From: Chloroflexota bacterium
GTDB lineage: Bacteria > Chloroflexota > Anaerolineae > Anaerolineales > DRMV01
DNA: 13,198 nucleotides
Direction of reading: 5' to 3'
Assembly (NCBI GenBank): GCA_013153375.1
Contig: JAADEN010000070.1
Coordinates: forward strand, 1 to 13,198
Shown: positions 5,430 to 11,459 of the stretch, piece after piece
Numbering within the stretch: the first letter of the stretch is position 1
Layout of the letters: every line of letters begins with the position of its first letter
The notes under the pieces: generated by a model
What the model was told of the DNA's origin: nothing
Seen by the model: only the letters and a program-made list of their open reading frames with translations
The model's database searches: none
Translations under genes and position numbers: made by a program

Positions 5430-6484
5430 TGATTGTGATGCGTCACGACGCTCGGCCCCAGGATGTGGAGCGGGTTCTGGAGCGGGTGCGCGCCTTGGGC
5501 TTCACTCCCCATCTGTCGCAGGGGCACGAGCGCGTGGTCATCGGTGTCATCGGCGAGGCCCGGCGTGCGGATCCCGGCGCGTTCGTCCATCTGCCCGGCG
5601 TGGCCCGGGTGGTGCCCATCTCGCGGCCCTACAAGTTGAGTTCGCGCGAGTTCCACCCTGACAACAGCGTCGTCCAGGTGGGCCCGGCGGGTTTCGGCGG
5701 CGAGGACATCGTCATCATCGCGGGGCCGTGCTCGGTGGAGAGCCGCAGCCAGATGCTGGAGATCGCGCACGCGGTCAAGGAGGCCGGCGCGCACATGCTG
5801 CGGGGCGGCGCGTTCAAGCCCCGCACCTCGCCTTACTCCTTCCAGGGCCTGGGCGAAGAGGGCCTGCGCTACCTGGCCGAAGCCCGGGAGGCCACCGGCC
5901 TGCCCGTGGTCACCGAGGTCATGGCCGTGGATCAGGTGGATCTGGTCGCCCAGTACACCGACATGTTCCAGATCGGCGCGCGCAACATGCAGAACTTCGC
6001 CCTGCTCAAAGCCGTGGGCAAGCGGCAGGTGCCCGTGCTGCTCAAGCGCGGCATGAGCGCCACTTTGAGCGAATTCCTCCTGGCTGCGGAGTACATCCTG
6101 GTGGCCGGCAATTCCCAGGTGGTGCTGTGCGAGCGGGGCATTCGCACCTTCGAGCCCAGCACCCGCAACACCACCGACATCAACGCGGTGCCCGTGCTCA
6201 AGGCCAGCACCCACTTGCCGGTGATCGTGGATCCCAGCCACAGCACGGGCCACTGGGCCTATGTCACGCCCGTGGCCCGGGCCGCCATCGCCGCGGGCGC
6301 GGACGGGCTCATCATCGAAGTGCACCCCCGGCCCGAGGAGGCCCTGTCCGACGGCGCGCAATCCCTCAAGCCCGAGCGCTTCGCGCAATTGGTGCGCGAA
6401 GTGCGGGCCATTGCGGAACTGGTGCGTCCGCGCACGGCCAGCCTGGTTCCCGGAGGCAATCACGGCTCCGCGCCGGGGGTCTGA
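5426..6484 (+). CDS. aroF: 3-deoxy-7-phosphoheptulonate (DAHP) synthase, type I-beta with ferredoxin-like regulatory domain
   Basis: 352 residues. Condenses phosphoenolpyruvate and erythrose 4-phosphate, the first step of the shikimate pathway. Residues 1 to about 70 form a ferredoxin-like domain (MMIVMRHDA start), as in the Thermotoga maritima enzyme, where it closes over the barrel when Tyr or Phe binds. The barrel shows IAGPCSVES (98-106), KPRTSPYSFQGLG (131-143), NMQNFALLK, LLKRGMSAT (205-213) and VDPSHSTGHW. Metal ligands Cys102, His272, Glu298 and Asp309 are all present and match T. maritima numbering. The start at 5426 has GGAGG 7 bases upstream and overlaps the aroH stop; the next codon is also ATG. 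The operon is therefore likely controlled twice, by leader attenuation and by feedback on this domain. The 3' end overlaps the convergent glycosyltransferase by 25 bp. Confidence 0.95.
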   Translation: MMIVMRHDARPQDVERVLERVRALGFTPHLSQGHERVVIGVIGEARRADPGAFVHLPGVARVVPISRPYKLSSREFHPDNSVVQVGPAGFGGEDIVIIAGPCSVESRSQMLEIAHAVKEAGAHMLRGGAFKPRTSPYSFQGLGEEGLRYLAEAREATGLPVVTEVMAVDQVDLVAQYTDMFQIGARNMQNFALLKAVGKRQVPVLLKRGMSATLSEFLLAAEYILVAGNSQVVLCERGIRTFEPSTRNTTDINAVPVLKASTHLPVIVDPSHSTGHWAYVTPVARAAIAAGADGLIIEVHPRPEEALSDGAQSLKPERFAQLVREVRAIAELVRPRTASLVPGGNHGSAPGV

Positions 6485-7671
6485 TTTTCGGCGTGGGCCT
6501 GCCGCGCGCGGGCGTACACGGCCTCCAATTGCGCGGTGGCCCGGGCCCAGGAGTGGTGTCGTTCGACCCAGGCGCGCGCGGCCCGGGCCAGACGCGGGCC
6601 CAAAGTCGGATCCTGCAACACCCGCACCACCTGCGCGGCCAGCCCGGCCGCGTCCTCGGCCACCAGCAGATGCTCCTCGGGCCGCGCGGCGATGCCCCCC
6701 AGCGCGTGGGGCGTAGCCACCACGGGCGCGCCCGCGGCCATGGCCTCCAAGACCTTGTTCTGGATGCCCGTGCCCGAACGCATGGGCGCGACCGCGACCT
6801 GGGCCCGGTGCAGATAGTCCCGAACTCGGGGCACGAAGCCCGTGACCTCCACGCCGGGCTGCTGGGCCAGGCTGCGCACCCGGGGCGTGGGGTCCGCGCC
6901 CACGATGACGAAGCGGGCCTGGGGCACGGCCTGCCGCACCCGGGGGAAGACCTGGGTGGCGAAGAAGACCGCGGCCTCCTCGTTGGGGAAGTAGCCCATG
7001 CGGCCGGTGAACACGATGAGGCCGGGCTCCCGTGGGCCGGCGTAGAAGGGGAACGCGTCCATGTCCACGCCGTTGGGGATGACATGCAGGGTGGGGAAGT
7101 CGCCGATGGCCGCGCGATCCGCGGCCGAGGTGATGACCTGCTGCGTATAGGCATTGACGAGGGAGCGCTCGTAGCGGGCCATGCGGCGGGCCTCCAGGCG
7201 GAAGAACACGCCGCGGGGCCAGGGCTCCTGGGCCGCGCGGCGGGCCATGTTCAGCGAGAGCGCGTCGATGAAGTCCAGCACCCGGGGCAGGCGCCGCGGC
7301 AGCACCTGGGCCACGGGGCCCAGGCGGGCCAACTGCACATGCACCAGGTCGTAGGACTCACGCGCGGCCAAATCCCGCACCGTGCGCAGCAGGTCAGGCG
7401 CGGCGAACAGCAGGGTTTGCAGCGGCCACGAATGGAAGGGATAGCGCAGCGCGGCCAGGGCCCACCACCGCCGCGGGACGGGCACGGGCACCCAGGTCTC
7501 GGCCAGGGCCGCGTTGGCCGCGTGGGCCGCGGGCGTCAGGGGCCGGGTCACGGGCGCGACCAGGGTGACGCGGTGCCGCGGGGCCAGATGCCGCAAGAAG
7601 TGGTAGGCCCGCAGGCGGTCGCCCTGGATGGGCGGATAGGGGGGACGCGAAGCGACGAAGAGAATGCGCAT
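6460..7671 (-). CDS. GT4-family glycosyltransferase resembling XrtA/PEP-CTERM-associated sugar transferases (TIGR03087-like)
   Basis: 403 residues, GT-B fold, probably acting at the cytoplasmic face of the membrane in exopolysaccharide or glycan assembly. The start MRILFVASRPPYPPIQGDRL is the family N-terminus. Further motifs are DLVHVQLARL, LDFIDALSLNMARRA, VIPNGVDMDAFP (198-208), FTGRMGYFPNEEAAVFF (221-237), FVIVGADP, a VTGFVPRVRDYL block and SGTGIQNKVLEAMAAGAPVV (299-318), which holds the donor-phosphate region. The pattern recalls the TIGR03087 sugar transferases from memory; no exosortase or other polysaccharide gene is visible here, so the system link is weak. Upstream of the ATG the sequence is pyrimidine-rich (CTCTCCCTCTC), with no Shine-Dalgarno site, unlike nearly all other genes here. 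Its 3' end overlaps aroF by 25 bp on the opposite strand. Confidence 0.88.
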   Translation of the reverse strand: MRILFVASRPPYPPIQGDRLRAYHFLRHLAPRHRVTLVAPVTRPLTPAAHAANAALAETWVPVPVPRRWWALAALRYPFHSWPLQTLLFAAPDLLRTVRDLAARESYDLVHVQLARLGPVAQVLPRRLPRVLDFIDALSLNMARRAAQEPWPRGVFFRLEARRMARYERSLVNAYTQQVITSAADRAAIGDFPTLHVIPNGVDMDAFPFYAGPREPGLIVFTGRMGYFPNEEAAVFFATQVFPRVRQAVPQARFVIVGADPTPRVRSLAQQPGVEVTGFVPRVRDYLHRAQVAVAPMRSGTGIQNKVLEAMAAGAPVVATPHALGGIAARPEEHLLVAEDAAGLAAQVVRVLQDPTLGPRLARAARAWVERHHSWARATAQLEAVYARARQAHAENQTPGAEP

Positions 7672-7684
7672 GAGAGGGAGAGTT

Positions 7685-7733
7685 GTCAGTCGGTAGTCGG
7701 TAGTCGTCAGTCGTCAGGGGTCAGGGGTCAGCC
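7685..7733. repeat. Seven tandem degenerate 7-bp repeats
   Basis: Exactly seven head-to-tail heptamers: GTCAGTC, GGTAGTC (twice), GTCAGTC, GTCAGGG (twice) and GTCAGCC. They fill the space between the glycosyltransferase start and the tRNA-Gly promoter. The block resembles the short tandem heptanucleotide repeats described between genes in cyanobacteria and some other bacteria. No direct function is evident. Confidence 0.8.
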
Positions 7734-7740
7734 GCCCCTC

Positions 7741-7770
7741 TTGACAAAGGGCCCCGGTCGGCGATACAAT
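7741..7770 (+). promoter_or_regulatory. Sigma-70-type promoter of tRNA-Gly
   Basis: TTGACA (7741-7746), an 18-bp spacer and TACAAT (7765-7770). The start site would fall at about 7776, just before the tRNA 5' end at 7781. Confidence 0.75.
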
Positions 7771-7780
7771 ACCAGCGCCA

Positions 7781-7852
7781 GCGGGCGTCGCCAAGTGGTA
7801 AGGCAGTGGCTTCCCAAGCCACCATTCGCGGGTTCGAATCCCGTCGCCCGCT
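7781..7852 (+). tRNA. tRNA-Gly, anticodon CCC
   Basis: A full 72-nt cloverleaf. The acceptor stem pairs 7781-7787 with 7845-7851 (GCGGGCG/CGCCCGC). The D arm is GCC/GGC. The anticodon stem is GTGGC/GCCAC around the loop TTCCCAA, so the anticodon is CCC (7813-7815), reading GGG. The T arm has loop TTCGAAT. The discriminator is T (U73), as expected for bacterial tRNA-Gly. The 3' CCA is not encoded and must be added by the CCA enzyme. Its U73 is useful for judging the T-box at 12890, whose antiterminator bulge would require G73. Confidence 0.97.
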
Positions 7853-7858
7853 CACGCC

Positions 7859-7880
7859 CGGGGCCGCAAACGCGGCCCCG
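7859..7880 (+). terminator. GC hairpin after tRNA-Gly, probable weak or bidirectional terminator
   Basis: A 9-bp stem (7859-7867 with 7872-7880) around AAAC begins 7 bases past the tRNA. Only GTCGTCGTTT follows, so the T run is poor. It also lies just beyond the 3' end of the convergent aldo/keto reductase gene (stop at 7899) and could serve both directions as a barrier. Confidence 0.5.
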
Positions 7881-7898
7881 TCGTCGTTTCGGACATCC

Positions 7899-8888
7899 TC
7901 AGCCGAACAGGCCGCCCAACTGCACGGGCTCGCTGGCCTTGTCCAGCGCGGCCACTTCGTCCGGGCTCAGGCGCCAGCCCAGCGCGCCCAGGTTGCCGCG
8001 CACCTGTGCGGCGTTCTTCGCGCCCGGGATGGGCACCGCGCCCTTGACCATCACCCAGTTCAGGGCCACCTGCGCGGGCGTCTTGCCGCCGTGCCCCTGG
8101 CCGATCTCCTCCATCAGCCGCAGCAGCGGTTGCAGCCGCTCCAGATACGCGGACGGGAAGCGCCGCCCGCGGGGCCCCCGAGGCGGGTTCTCGGGCGTGT
8201 ACTTGCCCGTCAGCATCCCCATGGCCAGGGGGCTGTAGGCCAGGATGGTGATGCCCTGCTCCTGCGCGTAGGCCAGCAGGCCGTTGACCTCGATCTCCCG
8301 GCGCAGCAGACTGAACTCCACCTGGTTCGAGGCCAGGGGATAGCCGTGGTGCGCGAGCACGGCCTGGGCCCGCCGGGTCTGGTCCAGGTCGTAGTTGGAC
8401 ACGCCTCCCGCGCGGGCCAGGCCCTCTTTCAGGACCTGGGCCAGCGCCGCGACCCAGGTCTCGATGGACCGCGGGGGCCAGGGCCAGTGGATCTGGTACA
8501 GGTCCACCTGCGGCCGCTCCAGGCGGCGCAGCGAGCCCCGCAGCGCGCGGCGCAGCGCGGCCTGACGCCAGCGCCAGGGGTAGGGGAAGAACTTGGTGGC
8601 GATGAAAATCTCGCGGGCCAGAGGATGCTCGGACGCGGCCGCGAACTGGGCCAGGAAGCGTTCCGCGCGGCCCAGGCCGTACACCTCCGCGGTGTCGAAG
8701 AACGCGACGCCGCCCTCCAGCGCGGCGTCGAAGGCCGCGCGCAAGTCGTCTTCGCCGTAACCGCGGCCAAAGCCCCAATAGAACCGATCCCCCCAGGCCC
8801 AGGTGCCGATGCCCAGGGGCGGGATGGTCAACCCGGTGCGCCCCAGGGGCACGGGTTGCCACGCGGTCGCGCGCGGGTCGGCCTGCAT
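7899..8888 (-). CDS. Aldo/keto reductase
   Basis: 329 residues, a TIM-barrel NADPH-dependent oxidoreductase, cytoplasmic. The catalytic tetrad is complete: Asp65 and Tyr70 (FFDTAEVYG), Lys99 (FIATKFF) and His134 (YQIHWP). Other family marks are PPLGIGTWAWG near the N-terminus, GGVSNYDLDQ, ILAYSPLAMGMLTGKY and the cofactor-binding IPGAKNAAQVRGNLGALGW close to the C-terminus. The ATG at 8888 has AGGAGG five bases upstream. The substrate cannot be deduced; this general-stress/YajO-like class reduces a range of aldehydes and sugars. It follows the tig-clpP operon on the same strand but is separated from it by a clean terminator at 8921-8947. It is therefore expressed either by read-through or from a promoter I could not find in the 32 bases that remain. 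Confidence 0.92.
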   Translation of the reverse strand: MQADPRATAWQPVPLGRTGLTIPPLGIGTWAWGDRFYWGFGRGYGEDDLRAAFDAALEGGVAFFDTAEVYGLGRAERFLAQFAAASEHPLAREIFIATKFFPYPWRWRQAALRRALRGSLRRLERPQVDLYQIHWPWPPRSIETWVAALAQVLKEGLARAGGVSNYDLDQTRRAQAVLAHHGYPLASNQVEFSLLRREIEVNGLLAYAQEQGITILAYSPLAMGMLTGKYTPENPPRGPRGRRFPSAYLERLQPLLRLMEEIGQGHGGKTPAQVALNWVMVKGAVPIPGAKNAAQVRGNLGALGWRLSPDEVAALDKASEPVQLGGLFG

Positions 8889-8920
8889 AGGTTCCTCCTG
8901 CTGCCGGCGCGGAGCGGACG

Positions 8921-8947
8921 AAAAAGGGGCGCGCCAACCCGCGCCCC
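8921..8947 (-). terminator. Rho-independent terminator of the tig-clpP operon
   Basis: On the minus strand, GGGGCGCG and CGCGCCCC form a perfect 8-bp stem around GGTTGG, followed directly by five T residues. It lies 11 bases past the clpP stop. Confidence 0.85.
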
Positions 8948-8958
8948 GGCCTCCAGGT

Positions 8959-9573
8959 TCAGTCCTCCGGCAGCCGCTTCTCTTTGGGCGGCTCCAGCAC
9001 CTGGTCCACCAGACCGTACTTCACGGCCTCGTGCGCGCTCATGTAGAAGTCCCGGTCCGTGTCGCGCTCGATGACCTCCAGGGGCTGGCCCGTGTGGTGG
9101 GCCAGAATCTTGTTCAGTTGGGCCTTGAGGCGCAGGATCTCCTTGGCCTGGATTTCGATGTCCGTGGCCTGCCCGCGCGCGCCGCCCAGGGGCTGGTGCA
9201 TGTGGATGGTGGCGTGGGGCAGCGCGTAGCGTTGGCCCTTGGTGCCCGCGGCCAGCAGCACCGTGCCGAAGGACGCGGTCACGCCCACCGCGACGGTGCT
9301 GATGGGGTTGGTGATCATCTGCATGGTGTCGTAGATGGCCAGCCCCGCGTAAATCTCGCCGCCGGGCGAGTTGATGTACATCTGGATGGGCGCTTCGGGG
9401 TCTTCCCGGTTCAGGTAGAGCAGTTGGGCCACGATGAGGTTGGCGATCTGGCTGTCGATGGGCGTGCCCAAGAACACGATGCGCTCTTTGAGCAGCAGCG
9501 AGAAGATGTCGTAGGCCCGTTCGCCGCGGCCCGTCTGCTCGATGACCATGGGGATGAGATTGAACGCGTGCAT
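8959..9573 (-). CDS. clpP: ATP-dependent Clp protease proteolytic subunit
   Basis: 204 residues, the usual ClpP length. It forms the tetradecameric serine-protease barrel that degrades proteins fed by ClpX/ClpA/ClpC unfoldases. The catalytic triad is intact: Ser101 (VTASFGTVLLAAG, replacing the more common AASMGAVLL), His126 (IHMHQPLGG) and Asp175 (RDTDRDFYMSA). Other family segments are the ERIVFLGTPID start, IQMYINSPGG (63-72) and the ALPHATIHMHQP region. The ATG at 9573 has AGGAGG six bases upstream; this site overlaps the stop of trigger factor, 14 bp away, so the two are one operon. No clpX follows, as it often does in other bacteria; an aldo/keto reductase follows instead, after a terminator. 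Confidence 0.97.
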   Translation of the reverse strand: MHAFNLIPMVIEQTGRGERAYDIFSLLLKERIVFLGTPIDSQIANLIVAQLLYLNREDPEAPIQMYINSPGGEIYAGLAIYDTMQMITNPISTVAVGVTASFGTVLLAAGTKGQRYALPHATIHMHQPLGGARGQATDIEIQAKEILRLKAQLNKILAHHTGQPLEVIERDTDRDFYMSAHEAVKYGLVDQVLEPPKEKRLPED

Positions 9574-9587
9574 CGGTCTCCTCCTGG

Positions 9588-11276
9588 CTATGCCTGGGGC
9601 TCGCCCGCGTCGGCCTCCGCAGGGGCCGCCGCGTCGTCCGCGGGGGGCGCGTCCGGTTCGGGGGACGCCTCCGGTTGGGGCGCGGTCGCGTCGCGGTCGT
9701 CCTCGGCCTCTGGGCGCGGCGTCGCCTCGTCCTTGCCTTCGGCCTCGGTGGCCTCTTCGGCCTCTGAGCGAGGCACCGCCTCGCCCCTACCTTCTTCGCC
9801 TTCGCCCTCGCCCCCATCTTCGGCCTCGGCGGCCTCTTCGGCCTCTGGGCGCGGCGTCGCCTCGCTCCTGCCTTCTTCGGCTTCGGGTTGGGGCGTCGCC
9901 TCGTCTTCGCCTTCGGCCTCGGGGGCCTCTTCGGCCTCGGCTTCGCCGCGGGCGATGGCCATCAGCCGGTCCGCGGCCTTGCGGAAGGTGCGCGCGGAGA
10001 TGGCGCTGACGGTCAGATTTTGCAGGGCCTGCTCATCGCGGGCCAGGCGTCGGACGCCTTCTTCGCCTTCGGTGCGGAACAGTTCGGCCAGGGCTTCGTT
10101 GATGGCCTCGCTCAGTTCTTCCTCCGAGAGTTCCAGGCCCTCGCGCCGCGCCAGTTCGGCCAGCACCAGGCGTTGCTCCACATTGCGCCGCGCAGCCGCG
10201 CGCAGTTCCTCCTCGAATTCTTCCTTGGTCTTGCCCGCGGCTTGCAGCGTGTGCTCCAGCGTGGTGCCGGCCTGCTCCATCTGCATGGCCACGCTGTGGC
10301 GGATCTGCTCCAACTCTTCCTCGAGCATCTCTTGGGGCACTTTGATGTGGCTTTGCGCGATGAGGGTGTCCAGCACCTGGCGGAAGTAGTCGTCTTCGTA
10401 TTTCATCTGGTTGCGGGCCTGCAAATCCCGGGCCACGGCCGCGCGCAGTTCGTCCACGGTCTCGAATTCGGTGTTCTCTTTCACGAATTCGTCGTTCAAC
10501 TCGGGGATCACCGGCGCCTGCACCTCTTTCACCGCCAGCCGATACACGGCCTTGCGGCCCCGCAGGGTCTCGTCGGGATAGTCCGCGGGGTACACATATT
10601 CCAGCGTCTTTTCGTCGCCGGCCTTGAGCCCCTCCAGCGCCTTGCCGAAGCCGGGGAAGGGCCATTCCTCGGGGTCGTCGGCCTCTTTGACCAGCAGCGC
10701 GGTCTCGCCTTCTTCGATGGTCTGGGGCTCGCCTTCCTCGCCTTCGGGGGGATGGATGGTGGTGGTCAGGTCCATGACCACCACATCGCCCATCTCCGCG
10801 GGCCGGTCCACGGGTTCGATGGAGATGTAGATGCGGCGCAGGTTGTCCAGGGTGCGCTCCACCTCCTCGTCCGTGACCTCGGGCGGCTCGTAGGGCACCC
10901 GGATGCTCTTGTAATCGCCCAGATCCACCTCGGGCGCCAGGGGCACTTCGATGACCAGGGTCAGCGGATCCAGGCTGGACACTTCTTTGAGCGCGCCGGC
11001 GTAGCCGGGTTCGACCTCGGCCTTCTTCAGGATTTCGCCGTAGTGGCGTTCCAGCAGGTCGTCGATGGCCTCTTCGATGATGGTGCCTTCGCCCACCCGC
11101 CGGGCCACCACCGCGTAGGGCGCCTTGCCGGGCCGAAAGCCGGGAATTTTGAGGCGTTTGGACAGTTCGCGCGCGGCCCGACGCTTGGCCTTCTCGAACT
11201 CGTCCGCGTCGAAAGTCACGGTGAGCCGCGCGTGATGTTGTTCGGGCAGAATTTCCTTGGAGACCTGGAAGGACAT
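9588..11276 (-). CDS. tig: Trigger factor with a long acidic repetitive C-terminal tail
   Basis: 562 residues against the usual 430-450. A ribosome-bound chaperone and peptidyl-prolyl isomerase acting on nascent chains. The ribosome-docking signature IPGFRPGKAP is at residues 44-53. The PPIase domain spans roughly 150-245 (MGDVVVMDLT to VKEVQAP, including FPGFGKALEGLKAGDEKTLEY). The helical chaperone arms run to about residue 443. Residues 444-562 are an added tail dominated by Glu, Ala and Pro, with about five copies of an EATPxPEAE-like unit. The ATG at 11276 is chosen because GAGG stands five bases before it; a GTG at 11291 in the same frame would contain that site inside the gene. Operon with clpP downstream. 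Confidence 0.95.
   Translation of the reverse strand: MSFQVSKEILPEQHHARLTVTFDADEFEKAKRRAARELSKRLKIPGFRPGKAPYAVVARRVGEGTIIEEAIDDLLERHYGEILKKAEVEPGYAGALKEVSSLDPLTLVIEVPLAPEVDLGDYKSIRVPYEPPEVTDEEVERTLDNLRRIYISIEPVDRPAEMGDVVVMDLTTTIHPPEGEEGEPQTIEEGETALLVKEADDPEEWPFPGFGKALEGLKAGDEKTLEYVYPADYPDETLRGRKAVYRLAVKEVQAPVIPELNDEFVKENTEFETVDELRAAVARDLQARNQMKYEDDYFRQVLDTLIAQSHIKVPQEMLEEELEQIRHSVAMQMEQAGTTLEHTLQAAGKTKEEFEEELRAAARRNVEQRLVLAELARREGLELSEEELSEAINEALAELFRTEGEEGVRRLARDEQALQNLTVSAISARTFRKAADRLMAIARGEAEAEEAPEAEGEDEATPQPEAEEGRSEATPRPEAEEAAEAEDGGEGEGEEGRGEAVPRSEAEEATEAEGKDEATPRPEAEDDRDATAPQPEASPEPDAPPADDAAAPAEADAGEPQA
9666..9902 (-). repeat. Imperfect intragenic repeats encoding the trigger-factor tail
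   Basis: Five copies of a unit encoding EATPxPEAE-type peptides, separated by Glu/Gly/Ala spacers of differing length. At DNA level each copy contains a GC-rich core. One of them (9768-9784) is a perfect inverted repeat, GCGAGGC-ACC-GCCTCGC, a motif that looks like a small intergenic palindrome; it encodes the variant EAVPRSEAE. The coding frame is intact throughout. Confidence 0.65.
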
Positions 11277-11341
11277 GGCAACCTCGCGCACGAAAGAATC
11301 GCCCGGCCGGCAACGCGCGTCGGCCCGGCGTGAGCAGGGGG

Positions 11342-11350
11342 ATTATATCA
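11342..11350 (-). promoter_or_regulatory. Extended -10 promoter of the tig-clpP operon
   Basis: On the minus strand, TGATATAAT combines a perfect -10 (TATAAT, 11347-11342) with the extended TGN. There is no good -35. The start site would be near 11335, giving a leader of about 59 nt. It is the third extended -10 promoter in the window. Confidence 0.6.
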
Positions 11351-11395
11351 CGCGGCCGGGGTTTGGGAAAGCGCGCGTTTTGTCCTGGAACGCGT

Positions 11396-11401
11396 TACAA
11401 T
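11396..11401 (+). promoter_or_regulatory. Possible -10 element for mgtE
   Basis: TACAAT 58 bases before the mgtE ATG, pointing away from the tig promoter. No -35 or TGN is at the right distance, so this is weak. The remaining leader (about 50 nt) is too short for an M-box magnesium riboswitch and I see no other structure in it. Confidence 0.35.
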
Positions 11402-11459
11402 CAAGCGGATATTTCACGCGCGGCCGCGCGCCTTTCATCTTCCACCAGGAGTTCTGCTC

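Noticed and set aside
5432..6463. A 347-codon minus-strand frame opposite aroF
   Set aside because: aroF has all catalytic residues in the plus frame; the opposite frame is a His/Gly/Ala-rich shadow.
7685..7733. CRISPR array
   Set aside because: Units are 7 bp with no spacers; repeats and spacers of CRISPR size are absent and no cas gene is present.
5728..8238. An 836-codon open frame on the plus strand
   Set aside because: It runs out of frame through aroF, antisense to the GT4 gene, across the tRNA-Gly gene and into the reductase; composition is Arg/Gly/Pro/His-rich low complexity typical of GC-rich shadow frames.
8803..10389. A 528-codon plus-strand frame with Ser/Ala-rich repeats
   Set aside because: It is antisense to clpP and tig; its repetitive part is simply the complement of the trigger-factor tail repeats.
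11277..11291. GTG start for trigger factor five codons upstream
   Set aside because: The GAGG ribosome site for the ATG at 11276 lies inside these codons, and trigger factors usually begin close to the MSFQVSKE-type sequence.
9888..11333. A 481-codon plus-strand frame
   Set aside because: Antisense to the well-conserved trigger-factor gene; no recognisable domain.
11402..11459. M-box magnesium riboswitch before mgtE
   Set aside because: Only about 50-60 nt lie between the possible promoter and the ATG, too little for an M-box, and no matching stems are visible.
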